The notes under the pieces were generated by a model that had not been told where the DNA came from, made no database searches, and saw only the letters and a program-made list of their open reading frames with translations. Below, piece by piece: positions 1 to 5,424 of a stretch of 6,783 nucleotides of DNA (position 1 is the stretch's first letter; every line of letters begins with the position of its first letter). The translations under genes were made by a program, and so were the position numbers. The stretch comes from JAWOGN01 sp046496815 (lineage in GTDB: Bacteria; Desulfobacterota; DSM-4660; Desulfatiglandales; Desulfatiglandaceae), in the NCBI GenBank assembly GCA_046496815.1, contig JAWOGN010000145.1:1-6783 (forward strand), given 5' to 3'.

Positions 1-637
1 CATAGACACCGTACAAGTTACCGTTTGAAGGGAGACCGAAACGCGCGGTTCCCCCGGCGGTTAGAATCACGGCCTTGGAACGGATGACCATCAGCTCGCC
101 GGTTCGCACGTTGAAGGCGATGACCCCGGCGACCCGGCCGTCCTCAATCAGGAGGTCGGCGGCCATGGTCCGGTTGATCACTTTAACTCCGGCATCCATC
201 ATGTGTTTATAGAGGATTGTCTTCAGTTCCGGCTCCTTCATGGTCACGCAGAACTTGCCCTTGGGGTGGACCCGGAGGATGTCGTAATTGCCATCACGAT
301 CTGTCGGAAAGCATACACCCCAGTCGATCAGCCGCTGCATCACGGCGTAACTCCGCTCCGCCATGCGGTAGTTGACCGGCTCATCCATGATGCCTTCGCA
401 GGCGATGGCGTTGGATTCCACATACAGCTCGGGCGTGCTCACCCCCGGTACCGCCACGATGTTGAGGGCGTCCATGCCCCTGGCGATGCAACCCGAGTAC
501 TTGGCATGGCCTTTTTCCAGAACCACCACTTCATTGTCCGGGCCCATCTCCTTGGCCCGAATTCCGGCCATTGAACCGGCACTGCCGCCGCCGGCGATGA
601 CCACGTCGGCATTAATTTCTGGATAGTCGGAAATCAT
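1..637 (-). CDS. FAD-binding flavoprotein, adenylylsulfate/fumarate reductase type (C-terminus cut off by window edge)
   Basis: Only the first 212 residues lie in the window; the gene continues past position 1. The N-terminus shows a Rossmann dinucleotide-binding site: a beta strand, then AGGGSAGSMAG at about residues 15-25, and an acidic residue (E41 in VVVLEKG) placed to bind the ribose of FAD. It is followed by SGCIARGMDALN (about 48-59), which resembles the SGAVAQGLSAIN stretch of adenylylsulfate reductase alpha (AprA). Near the cut end, AVILTAGGTARFGLPSNGNLYG matches the second FAD-contact segment of the succinate dehydrogenase/fumarate reductase flavoprotein superfamily. Family members transfer hydride between FAD and a small acid or sulfur substrate, usually with an Fe-S partner; the substrate cannot be told from this fragment. 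The ATG at 637 is the only start, since an in-frame TAG lies four codons upstream; a GAGAGAGG ribosome site is close to it. It begins 30 bp after the GntR gene, so the two are probably one operon. Confidence 0.85.
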   Translation of the reverse strand, partial: MISDYPEINADVVIAGGGSAGSMAGIRAKEMGPDNEVVVLEKGHAKYSGCIARGMDALNIVAVPGVSTPELYVESNAIACEGIMDEPVNYRMAERSYAVMQRLIDWGVCFPTDRDGNYDILRVHPKGKFCVTMKEPELKTILYKHMMDAGVKVINRTMAADLLIEDGRVAGVIAFNVRTGELMVIRSKAVILTAGGTARFGLPSNGNLYGVY

Positions 638-667
638 TTCCTCTCTCTAAAACGGGAAGTCTCGCCC

Positions 668-1420
668 CTACATCTCGCGGTACATTTTGAGTTCGTCCGT
701 AACGCAGTAGCTTTTCCGGTATTCGTATGCTTTTTCCTTATACGTGAAAGACAACATCTCGATTCTCAGAACCGGCACCCCCTCGGAAACATGCAACACA
801 TTCGCTACCTCGCCGTCGGCAGGTACGGCGCTGAAAAGCTCCTGATTGAAAATGGTCGGCAGGCCGTACTTTTTTTCTATGGCTTCATAGAGGGTCATTT
901 TTTCGAGGATCGGGATTGCTATTTGATTCAAATTAGGGAATAGATTTTGAGGAAGATAGGATACATAGTAAATCAAGGGGTTCTTACGGTTTTGGAAGAG
1001 CCGCGTCAGTTTCCAGAGTTTGGTTGTAATTTTTATTTTCAGGAATCGGTTGGCCGGCTGGAATCCAGCTGTTGTTTGCAAATTCAGCAGCTTGATTTTG
1101 AATCGGGGATCGGGGTTACCGAATTCTTTGCGCAGCCGGGTGTATCTTACACTCTCTAAAGGAATGGTCGTTCCGGCCACGAAGGTGCCTTTCCCTCTGA
1201 TCCGTTGGAGATATCCTTCAGTGACCAGGTTGGCAAGGGCGCGGTTGACGGTCCCCAGGCTGACCCCGAAGTCTTCGGCGATTTTGCGCTCAGGGGGGAT
1301 GGCCTCCCCGGGGGACCACTTGCCGCCCTCGATCCCTTTCAACAATTCCATTTGGAGGTTATAGTAAATGGGGATGGGAGCTTGACCGCCTCGTTTCTGC
1401 ACAAATTTTCCCCGCCCCAT
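668..1420 (-). CDS. GntR-family transcriptional regulator, HutC/UTRA subfamily
   Basis: About 250 residues, the usual length of a HutC-type regulator. The N-terminal winged helix-turn-helix (about residues 16-83) shows the classic pattern PIPIYYNLQMELLKGI, PGEAIPPERKIAEDFGVS, GTVNRALANLVTEGYL and RGKGTFVAG. The remainder, ending in VLRIEMLSFTYKEKAYEYRKSYC, is a UTRA ligand-binding domain, which in this family binds a small effector and releases DNA. The frame is open up to an ATG at 1510 and has another ATG at 1435, but only the ATG at 1420 has a good ribosome site (GGAGG at 1433-1429, 8 nt away), so I chose it. The flavoprotein gene follows after 30 bp, so the flavoprotein pathway is the likely target as well as the regulator itself. 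The effector is unknown. The middle of the UTRA domain is unusually Lys/Asn/Leu-rich and AT-rich but shows no frame break. Confidence 0.9.
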   Translation of the reverse strand: MGRGKFVQKRGGQAPIPIYYNLQMELLKGIEGGKWSPGEAIPPERKIAEDFGVSLGTVNRALANLVTEGYLQRIRGKGTFVAGTTIPLESVRYTRLRKEFGNPDPRFKIKLLNLQTTAGFQPANRFLKIKITTKLWKLTRLFQNRKNPLIYYVSYLPQNLFPNLNQIAIPILEKMTLYEAIEKKYGLPTIFNQELFSAVPADGEVANVLHVSEGVPVLRIEMLSFTYKEKAYEYRKSYCVTDELKMYREM

Positions 1421-1428
1421 CAGCGCCG

Positions 1429-1433
1429 CCTCC
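1429..1433 (-). promoter_or_regulatory. Ribosome binding site that decides the GntR start
   Basis: GGAGG read on the minus strand, 8 nt before the ATG at 1420. The upstream in-frame ATGs at 1435 and 1510 have no comparable site. The site lies inside the codons that a longer protein would use. Confidence 0.6.
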
Positions 1434-1441
1434 ATTTTGCT

Positions 1442-1457
1442 TAAAACGCCCGTTTTA
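1442..1457. promoter_or_regulatory. Candidate operator: TAAAACG-CC-CGTTTTA inverted repeat
   Basis: A perfect 7-2-7 inverted repeat about 22 bp upstream of the chosen GntR start at 1420. Its size and place fit an autoregulatory site for a dimeric regulator. A single half-site TAAAACG recurs at 648-654, just before the flavoprotein start, but one 7-mer recurrence is close to chance. Binding by this GntR protein is inference. Confidence 0.35.
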
Positions 1458-1570
1458 CCCTTACAGGAAAGAAAGTTAAAAAATGGATTCCGGAATTTAA
1501 TAGGCACCATAGCCTATCCGCTTCTTAAATTGCAATACAAAAATAGTTATATGGTGCAATTTTTTTTTAG

Positions 1571-1583
1571 TGATATAATATCA
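1571..1583. promoter_or_regulatory. Candidate operator: TGATAT-A-ATATCA
   Basis: Perfect 6-1-6 inverted repeat in the AT-rich stretch upstream of the GntR operon, about 150 bp before the chosen start. It has the compact form and centre seen in many GntR-family operators. No experimental or comparative support is available here. Confidence 0.35.
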
Positions 1584-1804
1584 ATAGCTTATGAAATCCA
1601 ATCAGAGTTTTTTCCGTCAATCAGACACAAATTAGGGGTTTTTACGCCCAATGAACTTCCGTCAGGGGGGTGTAAGATGCCCGGCCGGAGAGCCCGGTCC
1701 GGCTTATGGATATCTATTCGGTTTACCTAACCTTTTTATGCCCGCAAATACATCCGAACGCTCCGATCACTCTTTTTAAAGTGCAAGAAAACCTTGTCTT
1801 CTTG

Positions 1805-1820
1805 TTGCACATTTTTTGCT
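1805..1820 (+). promoter_or_regulatory. Possible sigma-54 promoter above the J-domain gene
   Basis: TTGCAC, five bases, then TTGCT. This matches the sigma-54 pattern TGGCAC-N5-TTGCW with correct spacing and one mismatch, at the first G of the -24 GG pair. Transcription would start near 1831, leaving a leader of about 80 nt. The mismatch is at an important base and no upstream activator site was identified. Confidence 0.3.
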
Positions 1821-1851
1821 TTAACCCACTGTGATGGGCATGGCGGCAGCC

Positions 1852-1881
1852 TTGACAACCAAAGATCGGATTGCCTATACT
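1852..1881 (+). promoter_or_regulatory. Sigma-70 promoter of the J-domain gene
   Basis: TTGACA (1852-1857, full consensus), 18 bp spacer, TATACT (1876-1881, five of six). A start near 1888 gives a leader of about 25 nt that contains the ribosome site AAGGAG (1893-1898). This is the clearest promoter in the window. Confidence 0.75.
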
Positions 1882-1913
1882 CCGAACAAAACAAGGAGAA
1901 CTCATATCATCCG

Positions 1914-2519
1914 ATGCAGAGAAAAGACTACTATGGAATTCTCGGGGTTGCACGAGGAGCGGACGAGAACGAAATCAAGATCGCCTACAGAAAACTCGCC
2001 CTTCGCAATCACCCCGACACGAACAGGGACGACCCTCAGGCCGAGGAGCGGTTCAAGGAAATCAACGAAGCTTATGACATTTTAAGCCACAGGGACAAGC
2101 GGAATCGGTACGATCTGGGACGCGATCCCCTCGCTGAAGGCACTCCTTTCCGGCGTTACCCCTTCAATCCGTGGGGCGATCCTTTCGAGGCGGCTTTCTG
2201 CTCGGGATTTCGCTGCAGAGGGGGAGGCTTCGGACGGGGATTCGGATGGAGAAGGAGATTTTTTCAAGGGGCCGGAGCAGGGACGGCCGGTTTTGTTTCC
2301 GATCGACGCGATCTTCCCCTCCACGATCTTCCTGTTACCTCCAAAGAGGCCGAACAAGGGGCGAAGCGGGATATTCGGCTTCACACAGACGGGGATATCC
2401 GCGTCTTCACCGTTTCCATCCCCCCGGGCGTTGAAAATGGAAATTTGCTCAATTTCAAGTGCCATTTGGGGCACGGGCAGGAGATCAAGCTCCTTTTCCG
2501 CGTGCGGATCGCGGAATAG
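1914..2519 (+). CDS. Short J-domain (DnaJ-like) co-chaperone without zinc finger
   Basis: 201 residues. Residues 3-68 form a J-domain: KDYYGILGV, a positively charged helix II (IKIAYRKLALRN), the Hsp70-stimulating HPD motif at 33-35, and FKEINEAYDILSHRDKRNRYD. Residues about 75-130 form a Gly/Phe/Arg-rich linker. The last 70 residues (LPVTSKEAEQGAKRDIRL through VSIPPGVENGNLL) look like one reduced DnaJ C-terminal substrate-binding domain. The cysteine zinc finger and the second C-terminal domain of full DnaJ are absent, so this is a compact partner of DnaK rather than the main DnaJ. The ATG at 1914 is the first plausible start in frame, but its AAGGAG lies 15 nt upstream, farther than usual, so translation may be modest. 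It is transcribed alone, away from the GntR operon, from a strong promoter. Confidence 0.88.
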   Translation: MQRKDYYGILGVARGADENEIKIAYRKLALRNHPDTNRDDPQAEERFKEINEAYDILSHRDKRNRYDLGRDPLAEGTPFRRYPFNPWGDPFEAAFCSGFRCRGGGFGRGFGWRRRFFQGAGAGTAGFVSDRRDLPLHDLPVTSKEAEQGAKRDIRLHTDGDIRVFTVSIPPGVENGNLLNFKCHLGHGQEIKLLFRVRIAE

Positions 2520-2546
2520 CGGGCCTCCTCTCCCAGGGTGACCGGG

Positions 2547-2573
2547 TTGTATATGTTCCATGGAACATATTAA
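2547..2573 (+). promoter_or_regulatory. Weak candidate promoter overlapping the palindrome
   Basis: TTGTAT (2547-2552), 15 bp spacer, TATTAA (2568-2573). The spacer is shorter than ideal, and the -10 end is within the right arm of the palindrome. The leader to the ATG at 2697 would be about 115 nt. It is offered because no better promoter is seen in the gap. Confidence 0.3.
2551..2570. promoter_or_regulatory. Perfect 20-bp palindrome, candidate operator of the Isf-like gene
   Basis: ATATGTTCCA-TGGAACATAT is a perfect palindrome of 20 bp, in the 177-bp gap between the J-domain gene and the flavoprotein gene. It fills the space between a possible -35 and -10, so a protein bound here would block RNA polymerase. 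Its length and symmetry fit a dimeric repressor such as a MarR- or TetR-like protein; no such regulator is encoded in the window. Confidence 0.5.
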
Positions 2574-2696
2574 AAAGGGGAAACTCTGCCAAGAAAGGGT
2601 TCGCCGAACATTTCACGCTCCGCGGACTTTCAGCACCATTTCCGGGAAACCTTGAATCTGCTGCGATTGAAAGAAGATGAAATGGAGAAAAAAGCT

Positions 2697-3278
2697 ATGA
2701 AGGTTGTCGCTTTTAACGGGAGTGGTCGAAAAGACGGGAATACGGCCATCCTTCTCAAATGGGTTCTTGATGAACTTTCCAAACAAGGCATTGAAAACGA
2801 GTTGATTCAGCTCGCAGGCAGGGCTCCCCAGGGGTGTATCGCCTGCTACAAGTGCGTTGAAACCAAAGATCGGAAGTGTGCGGTCACCCACGATAGGCTC
2901 AACGAGTATTTGGCAAAAATGGTCGAGGCCGACGGTATTCTGCTGGGTTCACCAGTCTATTTTGCGGATGCCAGCGCCTCAATCAAAGGGCTGATCGAAC
3001 GCTGCGGCATGGTGTCCGGGGCCAACGGGGGGCTATTGAAGCGGAAGGTAGGGGCTGCGGTTGCGGCGGTGAGACGGGCCGGAGCAATTCGCGCCTTCGA
3101 CACGATGAATCACCTGTTTCAACATGCACAAATGATCATCGTCGGATCGAGTTACTGGAATGTGGGTATGGGACGCGATCCGGGTCAAGTCAAGGAGGAT
3201 GCGGAGGCCGCCCGGACCATGGAGACCCTGGGAAAGAACATGGCCTGGCTTCTGAAAAAGATCCACCATGAGGGATGA
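2697..3278 (+). CDS. Iron-sulfur flavoprotein (Isf)-like NAD(P)H-dependent oxidoreductase
   Basis: 193 residues, flavodoxin-like fold. The N-terminus MKVVAFNGSGRKDGNTAIL has the first strand and the FMN phosphate-binding loop (about residues 7-16). A compact cysteine cluster follows, C47-x2-C50-x2-C53-x7-C61, matching the CX2CX2CX4-7C motif that binds the [4Fe-4S] cluster in archaeal and bacterial Isf proteins. GSPVYF (84-89) is the usual flavin-contact loop of this family. Known Isf proteins are homodimers that move electrons from ferredoxin or similar donors and help reduce oxygen or peroxide; many relatives have unknown partners. The start at 2697 is chosen because TGGAG lies 9 nt upstream and the fold begins right there; a longer form from the ATG at 2682 is possible but has a poor ribosome site. 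The gene stands alone behind a 20-bp palindrome, so it is probably specifically regulated. Confidence 0.85.
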   Translation: MKVVAFNGSGRKDGNTAILLKWVLDELSKQGIENELIQLAGRAPQGCIACYKCVETKDRKCAVTHDRLNEYLAKMVEADGILLGSPVYFADASASIKGLIERCGMVSGANGGLLKRKVGAAVAAVRRAGAIRAFDTMNHLFQHAQMIIVGSSYWNVGMGRDPGQVKEDAEAARTMETLGKNMAWLLKKIHHEG

Positions 3279-3609
3279 CATTCCTGAAAAGCAGCTTCCA
3301 CATGAGCATTTTCTTTACCCTCCCGCACCAACCCCTAGGAAAAGCATTGCCCCCCGGAACTTCACATACATGCAACCAGGATGATCATGCCTTTGGTTGG
3401 GTTCAGATCACCATTTGCCGAACGGATCCGTTTGTGTTAAAAAAAAATCATTTGGGTATTAGAAGATAGAGACCAGTCAAATTTACGGATCGGGATTGAA
3501 GCCCTTTCAAAGAGATCCCAACGGTCCCCAACGCACGATTTCAAAGCGATGAATTCATGCCTATTTCGAAATGGAATTCCGGTGACCCAACCAGGAAAGG
3601 AGCAGGAGA
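3279..3609. other. Intergenic region before the nitroreductase gene
   Basis: No gene is supported. It contains a 12-bp perfect palindrome AACGGATCCGTT (3421-3432), a run of nine A (3439-3447), and a weak hairpin (GGGA at 3492-3495 with TCCC at 3516-3519, and TTGAA with TTCAA inside). Close to the next gene is a cluster of three small palindromes (listed separately). I could not find a convincing -35/-10 pair, nor a clear terminator for the Isf-like gene. Confidence 0.6.
3549..3580. promoter_or_regulatory. Cluster of three perfect palindromes before the nitroreductase ribosome site
   Basis: ATGAATTCAT (3549-3558), ATTTCGAAAT (3563-3572) and GGAATTCC (3573-3580) lie nearly end to end, about 17 bp before the AAGGAG site. 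Each is perfect, and two share the core GAATTC. They could form an operator array or an mRNA structure controlling translation; neither can be proven from sequence alone. Confidence 0.35.
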
Positions 3610-4182
3610 ATGGATGTTTTTACCGCGATTAAGGACCGGCGAAGTTGTCGAGACTTCTTGAAAGAACCGATCCGTGAAGAAACAATTCACAAGATATTGG
3701 AAGCTGCCGTTTGGGCTCCCTCTCCACTCAACAGTCAGCCGTGGGAGTTTGTCGTCGTGACCGATGATGCGGTGAAGGAAAAGATTTTTTCCGAAGCGGA
3801 GCGCTGCCGGGCATGGGCACTGGAAAAAAGCGGTTGGAAGTGGTTGGCATCTTATAAAATGGAGTTTTTGCAGACGGCCCCTGTCATGATCATTGTTATC
3901 GGAGACCCCAAAAAGACAGGCGTCGATATGTTTCTGGAAGAGGGAAGCGTCGGATACCAGCATGCCTGTGCCGCTGCGATTCAGAATATGCATCTCGCAG
4001 CCTATGCGCTCGGTCTGGGAAGTCTGTGGTTCACTTTTTTTGACAAGAAAGCAATGAGAGAAATTCTTGGAATTGATACCCGCAAGACGCCAATCGGCCT
4101 GGTTTGCCTTGGCAAGAAAGAGCGCGAGCCTGACCCCATCCCCAGAAAGGCCGTCGAGGAGAAGACCACCTTTGTTCGATGA
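3610..4182 (+). CDS. Nitroreductase-family FMN oxidoreductase
   Basis: 190 residues, typical of small single-domain nitroreductases. Family marks in order: the FMN phosphate-binding start DRRSCRDF (9-16), APSPLNSQPWEF (36-47), ALGLGSLWFT (133-142) in the later flavin-binding segment, and IGLVCLGKKEREP near the C-terminus. The enzymes are FMN homodimers that use NAD(P)H to reduce nitro groups, quinones or flavins; some relatives dehalogenate or act in cofactor synthesis, so the physiological substrate is not known. AAGGAG (3597-3602) sits 7 nt before the ATG, an ideal start. The response regulator gene follows after 43 bp on the same strand, suggesting co-transcription. Confidence 0.9.
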   Translation: MDVFTAIKDRRSCRDFLKEPIREETIHKILEAAVWAPSPLNSQPWEFVVVTDDAVKEKIFSEAERCRAWALEKSGWKWLASYKMEFLQTAPVMIIVIGDPKKTGVDMFLEEGSVGYQHACAAAIQNMHLAAYALGLGSLWFTFFDKKAMREILGIDTRKTPIGLVCLGKKEREPDPIPRKAVEEKTTFVR

Positions 4183-4225
4183 ACCCTCGGGAATTTTGTG
4201 GGGAGACGTTTTGAGGAATTGACCC

Positions 4226-4747
4226 ATGCAGGAAAGCATACTCAATAATAAGCGCGTGTTGGCGGTGGACGATGAAATCGACGTGCTGGAGACCTTGGAG
4301 GAGCATCTGACGGAATTCGAAGGCCTGGTGCTCGATAAGGCCACGGATTACGAGACCGGCTACCATCTCCTCAGATCATGGAGTTACGATCTCGTCATAC
4401 TGGACATCATGGGGGTTCGGGGGTTCGATCTTTTGAATGCCGCTGTACACCTAGGTTTTCCGGCGGTCATGTTGACCGCACACGCCCTTTCGGCGAGGAC
4501 CTTGAGAACATCGATCGAAATGGGGGCAAGGGCTTATATTCCCAAGGAAAAAATGTTCGAGATTGTGCCGTTTTTGGAAGATGTGCTCACGCTGGGACAC
4601 CAATCGGGCTGGCGGCGGCTATTCCAAAGATTGGGCGGTTTTTTTAACGCTTCGTTTGGTCCGCGCTGGCAGAAAGATGAGGCGGCGTTCTGGGATCAGG
4701 TGACTTCGGGAACCTATGAGCCTGAGCCGGTTATTCTCAAAAAGTGA
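4226..4747 (+). CDS. Single-receiver response regulator with short uncharacterised C-terminal extension
   Basis: 173 residues. Residues 9-122 form a CheY-like receiver: acidic pair D15/D16, phosphoacceptor D60 (in DLVILDIMG), switch threonine T84 (VMLTAHA) and conserved K107 (YIPKEK), so all key phosphorylation residues are present. The usual proline after the phosphoacceptor (DxMMP) is missing; the sequence reads DIMGVRGFD. After the receiver comes a tail of about 50 residues rich in Trp, Phe and Arg (GWRRLFQRLGGFFN, then FGPRWQKDEAAFWDQV) that I do not recognise; it is not a known DNA-binding or enzymatic output domain. No histidine kinase is in the window. GAGGAA (4213-4218), 7 nt upstream, supports the ATG at 4226. 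The gene probably shares a transcript with the nitroreductase. Confidence 0.88.
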   Translation: MQESILNNKRVLAVDDEIDVLETLEEHLTEFEGLVLDKATDYETGYHLLRSWSYDLVILDIMGVRGFDLLNAAVHLGFPAVMLTAHALSARTLRTSIEMGARAYIPKEKMFEIVPFLEDVLTLGHQSGWRRLFQRLGGFFNASFGPRWQKDEAAFWDQVTSGTYEPEPVILKK

Positions 4748-4802
4748 TGCCCCTGCGCATTTGCAATGCCGGTAACGTTGGCTCAAGAGCATTTTAAACA
4801 GC

Positions 4803-4826
4803 AACCGGTTCTGAAATGGTTTTTTT
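4803..4826 (+). terminator. Possible intrinsic terminator after the response regulator gene
   Basis: AACCGGTT and AAATGGTT pair around a CTG loop (six Watson-Crick pairs, one G-T, one mismatch), followed by a run of T to 4826. The stem is weak, but the T run and the place 55 bp after the stop, before a convergent gene, fit a terminator. Confidence 0.4.
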
Positions 4827-4847
4827 GAATGGGCTCGACGGCGGCTT

Positions 4848-5390
4848 TCACTCGCGCCGGGTGAGCGTGTAAGCGAAATCGGCTTTGATATGGAGTCTCG
4901 CCACGGTTACAGAGCCCGGAAAAGCAGGGAAGGGAGCGGCGGAACGAATGGTCCTTTCCGTCTCTTTGTCGAGAATGGCGTGATCCGAAGGCCTCAGGAT
5001 CTTCAGGTCCTTCAACCGACCTTCTCGGTTCAGGGTAAAGAGAACCAGAACCTTCCCCTCTATGAGATTTTCCCGGGCCTCCTGCGGATATTCCCAGTGC
5101 TGCATCAGCCTTGCTTTGATCACTGCCGCATAGGAGCTGTACTTTTTGTTCGCGGTGTCCAAGGAGATGGTATCCTCCGTCTCCTCGGGCGGCGTTTTTT
5201 CCTCGGGTTTGATCTTGGCCAGATCCGCGCCGGTCGTTTCCGCTTCGTCCAGGGGATCCACGGGGGGGCGAAGCAGTTCCACGTGATAGGTTCTAAGGGG
5301 TTCGCGGGCCCAGTTGATGGGAAAAGCCTTTTGGACAACCATCAAAACACAGACATGAAAGCAAACCGAAACGATCAGACTGGTTTTCAT
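4848..5390 (-). CDS. TonB-family energy-transducer-like protein
   Basis: 180 residues from the chosen start. A single hydrophobic segment (about 3-23) would anchor it in the inner membrane. A Pro/Glu-rich periplasmic linker follows (about 42-75, including KPEEKTPPEE). From about 84 to the end is a TonB C-terminal domain: YSSYAAVIKARLMQHWEYPQEA, EGKVLVLFTLNREGRLKDLKIL, LDKETERTI and APFPAFP. TonB proteins pass proton-motive-force energy from ExbB/ExbD to outer-membrane receptors; no ExbB, ExbD or receptor gene is nearby, so the partner is unknown. The ATG at 5390 has GGGAGGG 8 nt upstream. In-frame ATGs at 5456 and 5474 would add 22 or 28 basic residues before the membrane segment and overlap the end of the HD gene; they have poorer ribosome sites but are not excluded. 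Confidence 0.85.
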   Translation of the reverse strand: MKTSLIVSVCFHVCVLMVVQKAFPINWAREPLRTYHVELLRPPVDPLDEAETTGADLAKIKPEEKTPPEETEDTISLDTANKKYSSYAAVIKARLMQHWEYPQEARENLIEGKVLVLFTLNREGRLKDLKILRPSDHAILDKETERTIRSAAPFPAFPGSVTVARLHIKADFAYTLTRRE

Positions 5391-5398
5391 GACGGCTT

Positions 5399-5405
5399 CC
5401 CTCCC
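5399..5405 (-). promoter_or_regulatory. Ribosome binding site that decides the TonB-like start
   Basis: GGGAGGG on the minus strand, 8 nt before the ATG at 5390. It falls in the 34-bp gap after the HD-domain gene and favours this start over the overlapping upstream ones. Confidence 0.55.
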
Positions 5406-5424
5406 CCGGGGAAGCTCAAAAATC

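Larger units (their letters stand above)
1511..1851. other. Divergent AT-rich intergenic region between the GntR and J-domain genes
   Basis: No gene is supported here. The left part (1520-1660) is strongly AT-rich, with a run of nine T at 1560-1568. It holds the partial palindrome TGATAT-A-ATATCA (1571-1583) and two inverted repeats with overlapping right arms: GCACCATA (1504-1511) with TATGGTGC (1550-1557), and AAATTGCA (1527-1534) with TGCAATTT (1555-1562). On the minus strand TATAAC (1551-1546) could be the -10 of the GntR operon, but no good -35 is seen at the right distance. A GC-rich imperfect hairpin lies at about 1679-1703, with no T run after it. The short open frames crossing this stretch have no recognisable protein content. 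Confidence 0.6.

Noticed and set aside
203..626. Two plus-strand open frames opposite the flavoprotein gene
   Set aside because: The minus strand gives a clear FAD flavoprotein with a Rossmann motif; the plus frames have no family features.
1679..1703. GC-rich imperfect hairpin in the divergent intergenic region
   Set aside because: Two imperfect positions in the stem and no following T run on either strand, so a terminator call is not justified.
2082..2561. 159-codon minus-strand open frame opposite the J-domain gene
   Set aside because: It is the complement of the GC-rich J-domain gene and has no features of its own.
3302..3312. ATGAGCATTTT, shared with 6260-6270 inside the mobile element
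   Set aside because: An 11-bp match between two places in a window of this size is expected by chance, and the flanks do not match.
3421..3447. AACGGATCCGTT palindrome followed by a run of A, as a terminator
   Set aside because: The homopolymer is A, not T, on the plus strand and is on the wrong side of the stem for a minus-strand terminator; no gene ends there on the minus strand.
3541..4344. 267-codon minus-strand open frame opposite the nitroreductase gene
   Set aside because: Longer than the gene it overlaps, but it has low-complexity Ser-rich ends and no motif, whereas the plus frame is an unmistakable nitroreductase with an ideal ribosome site.
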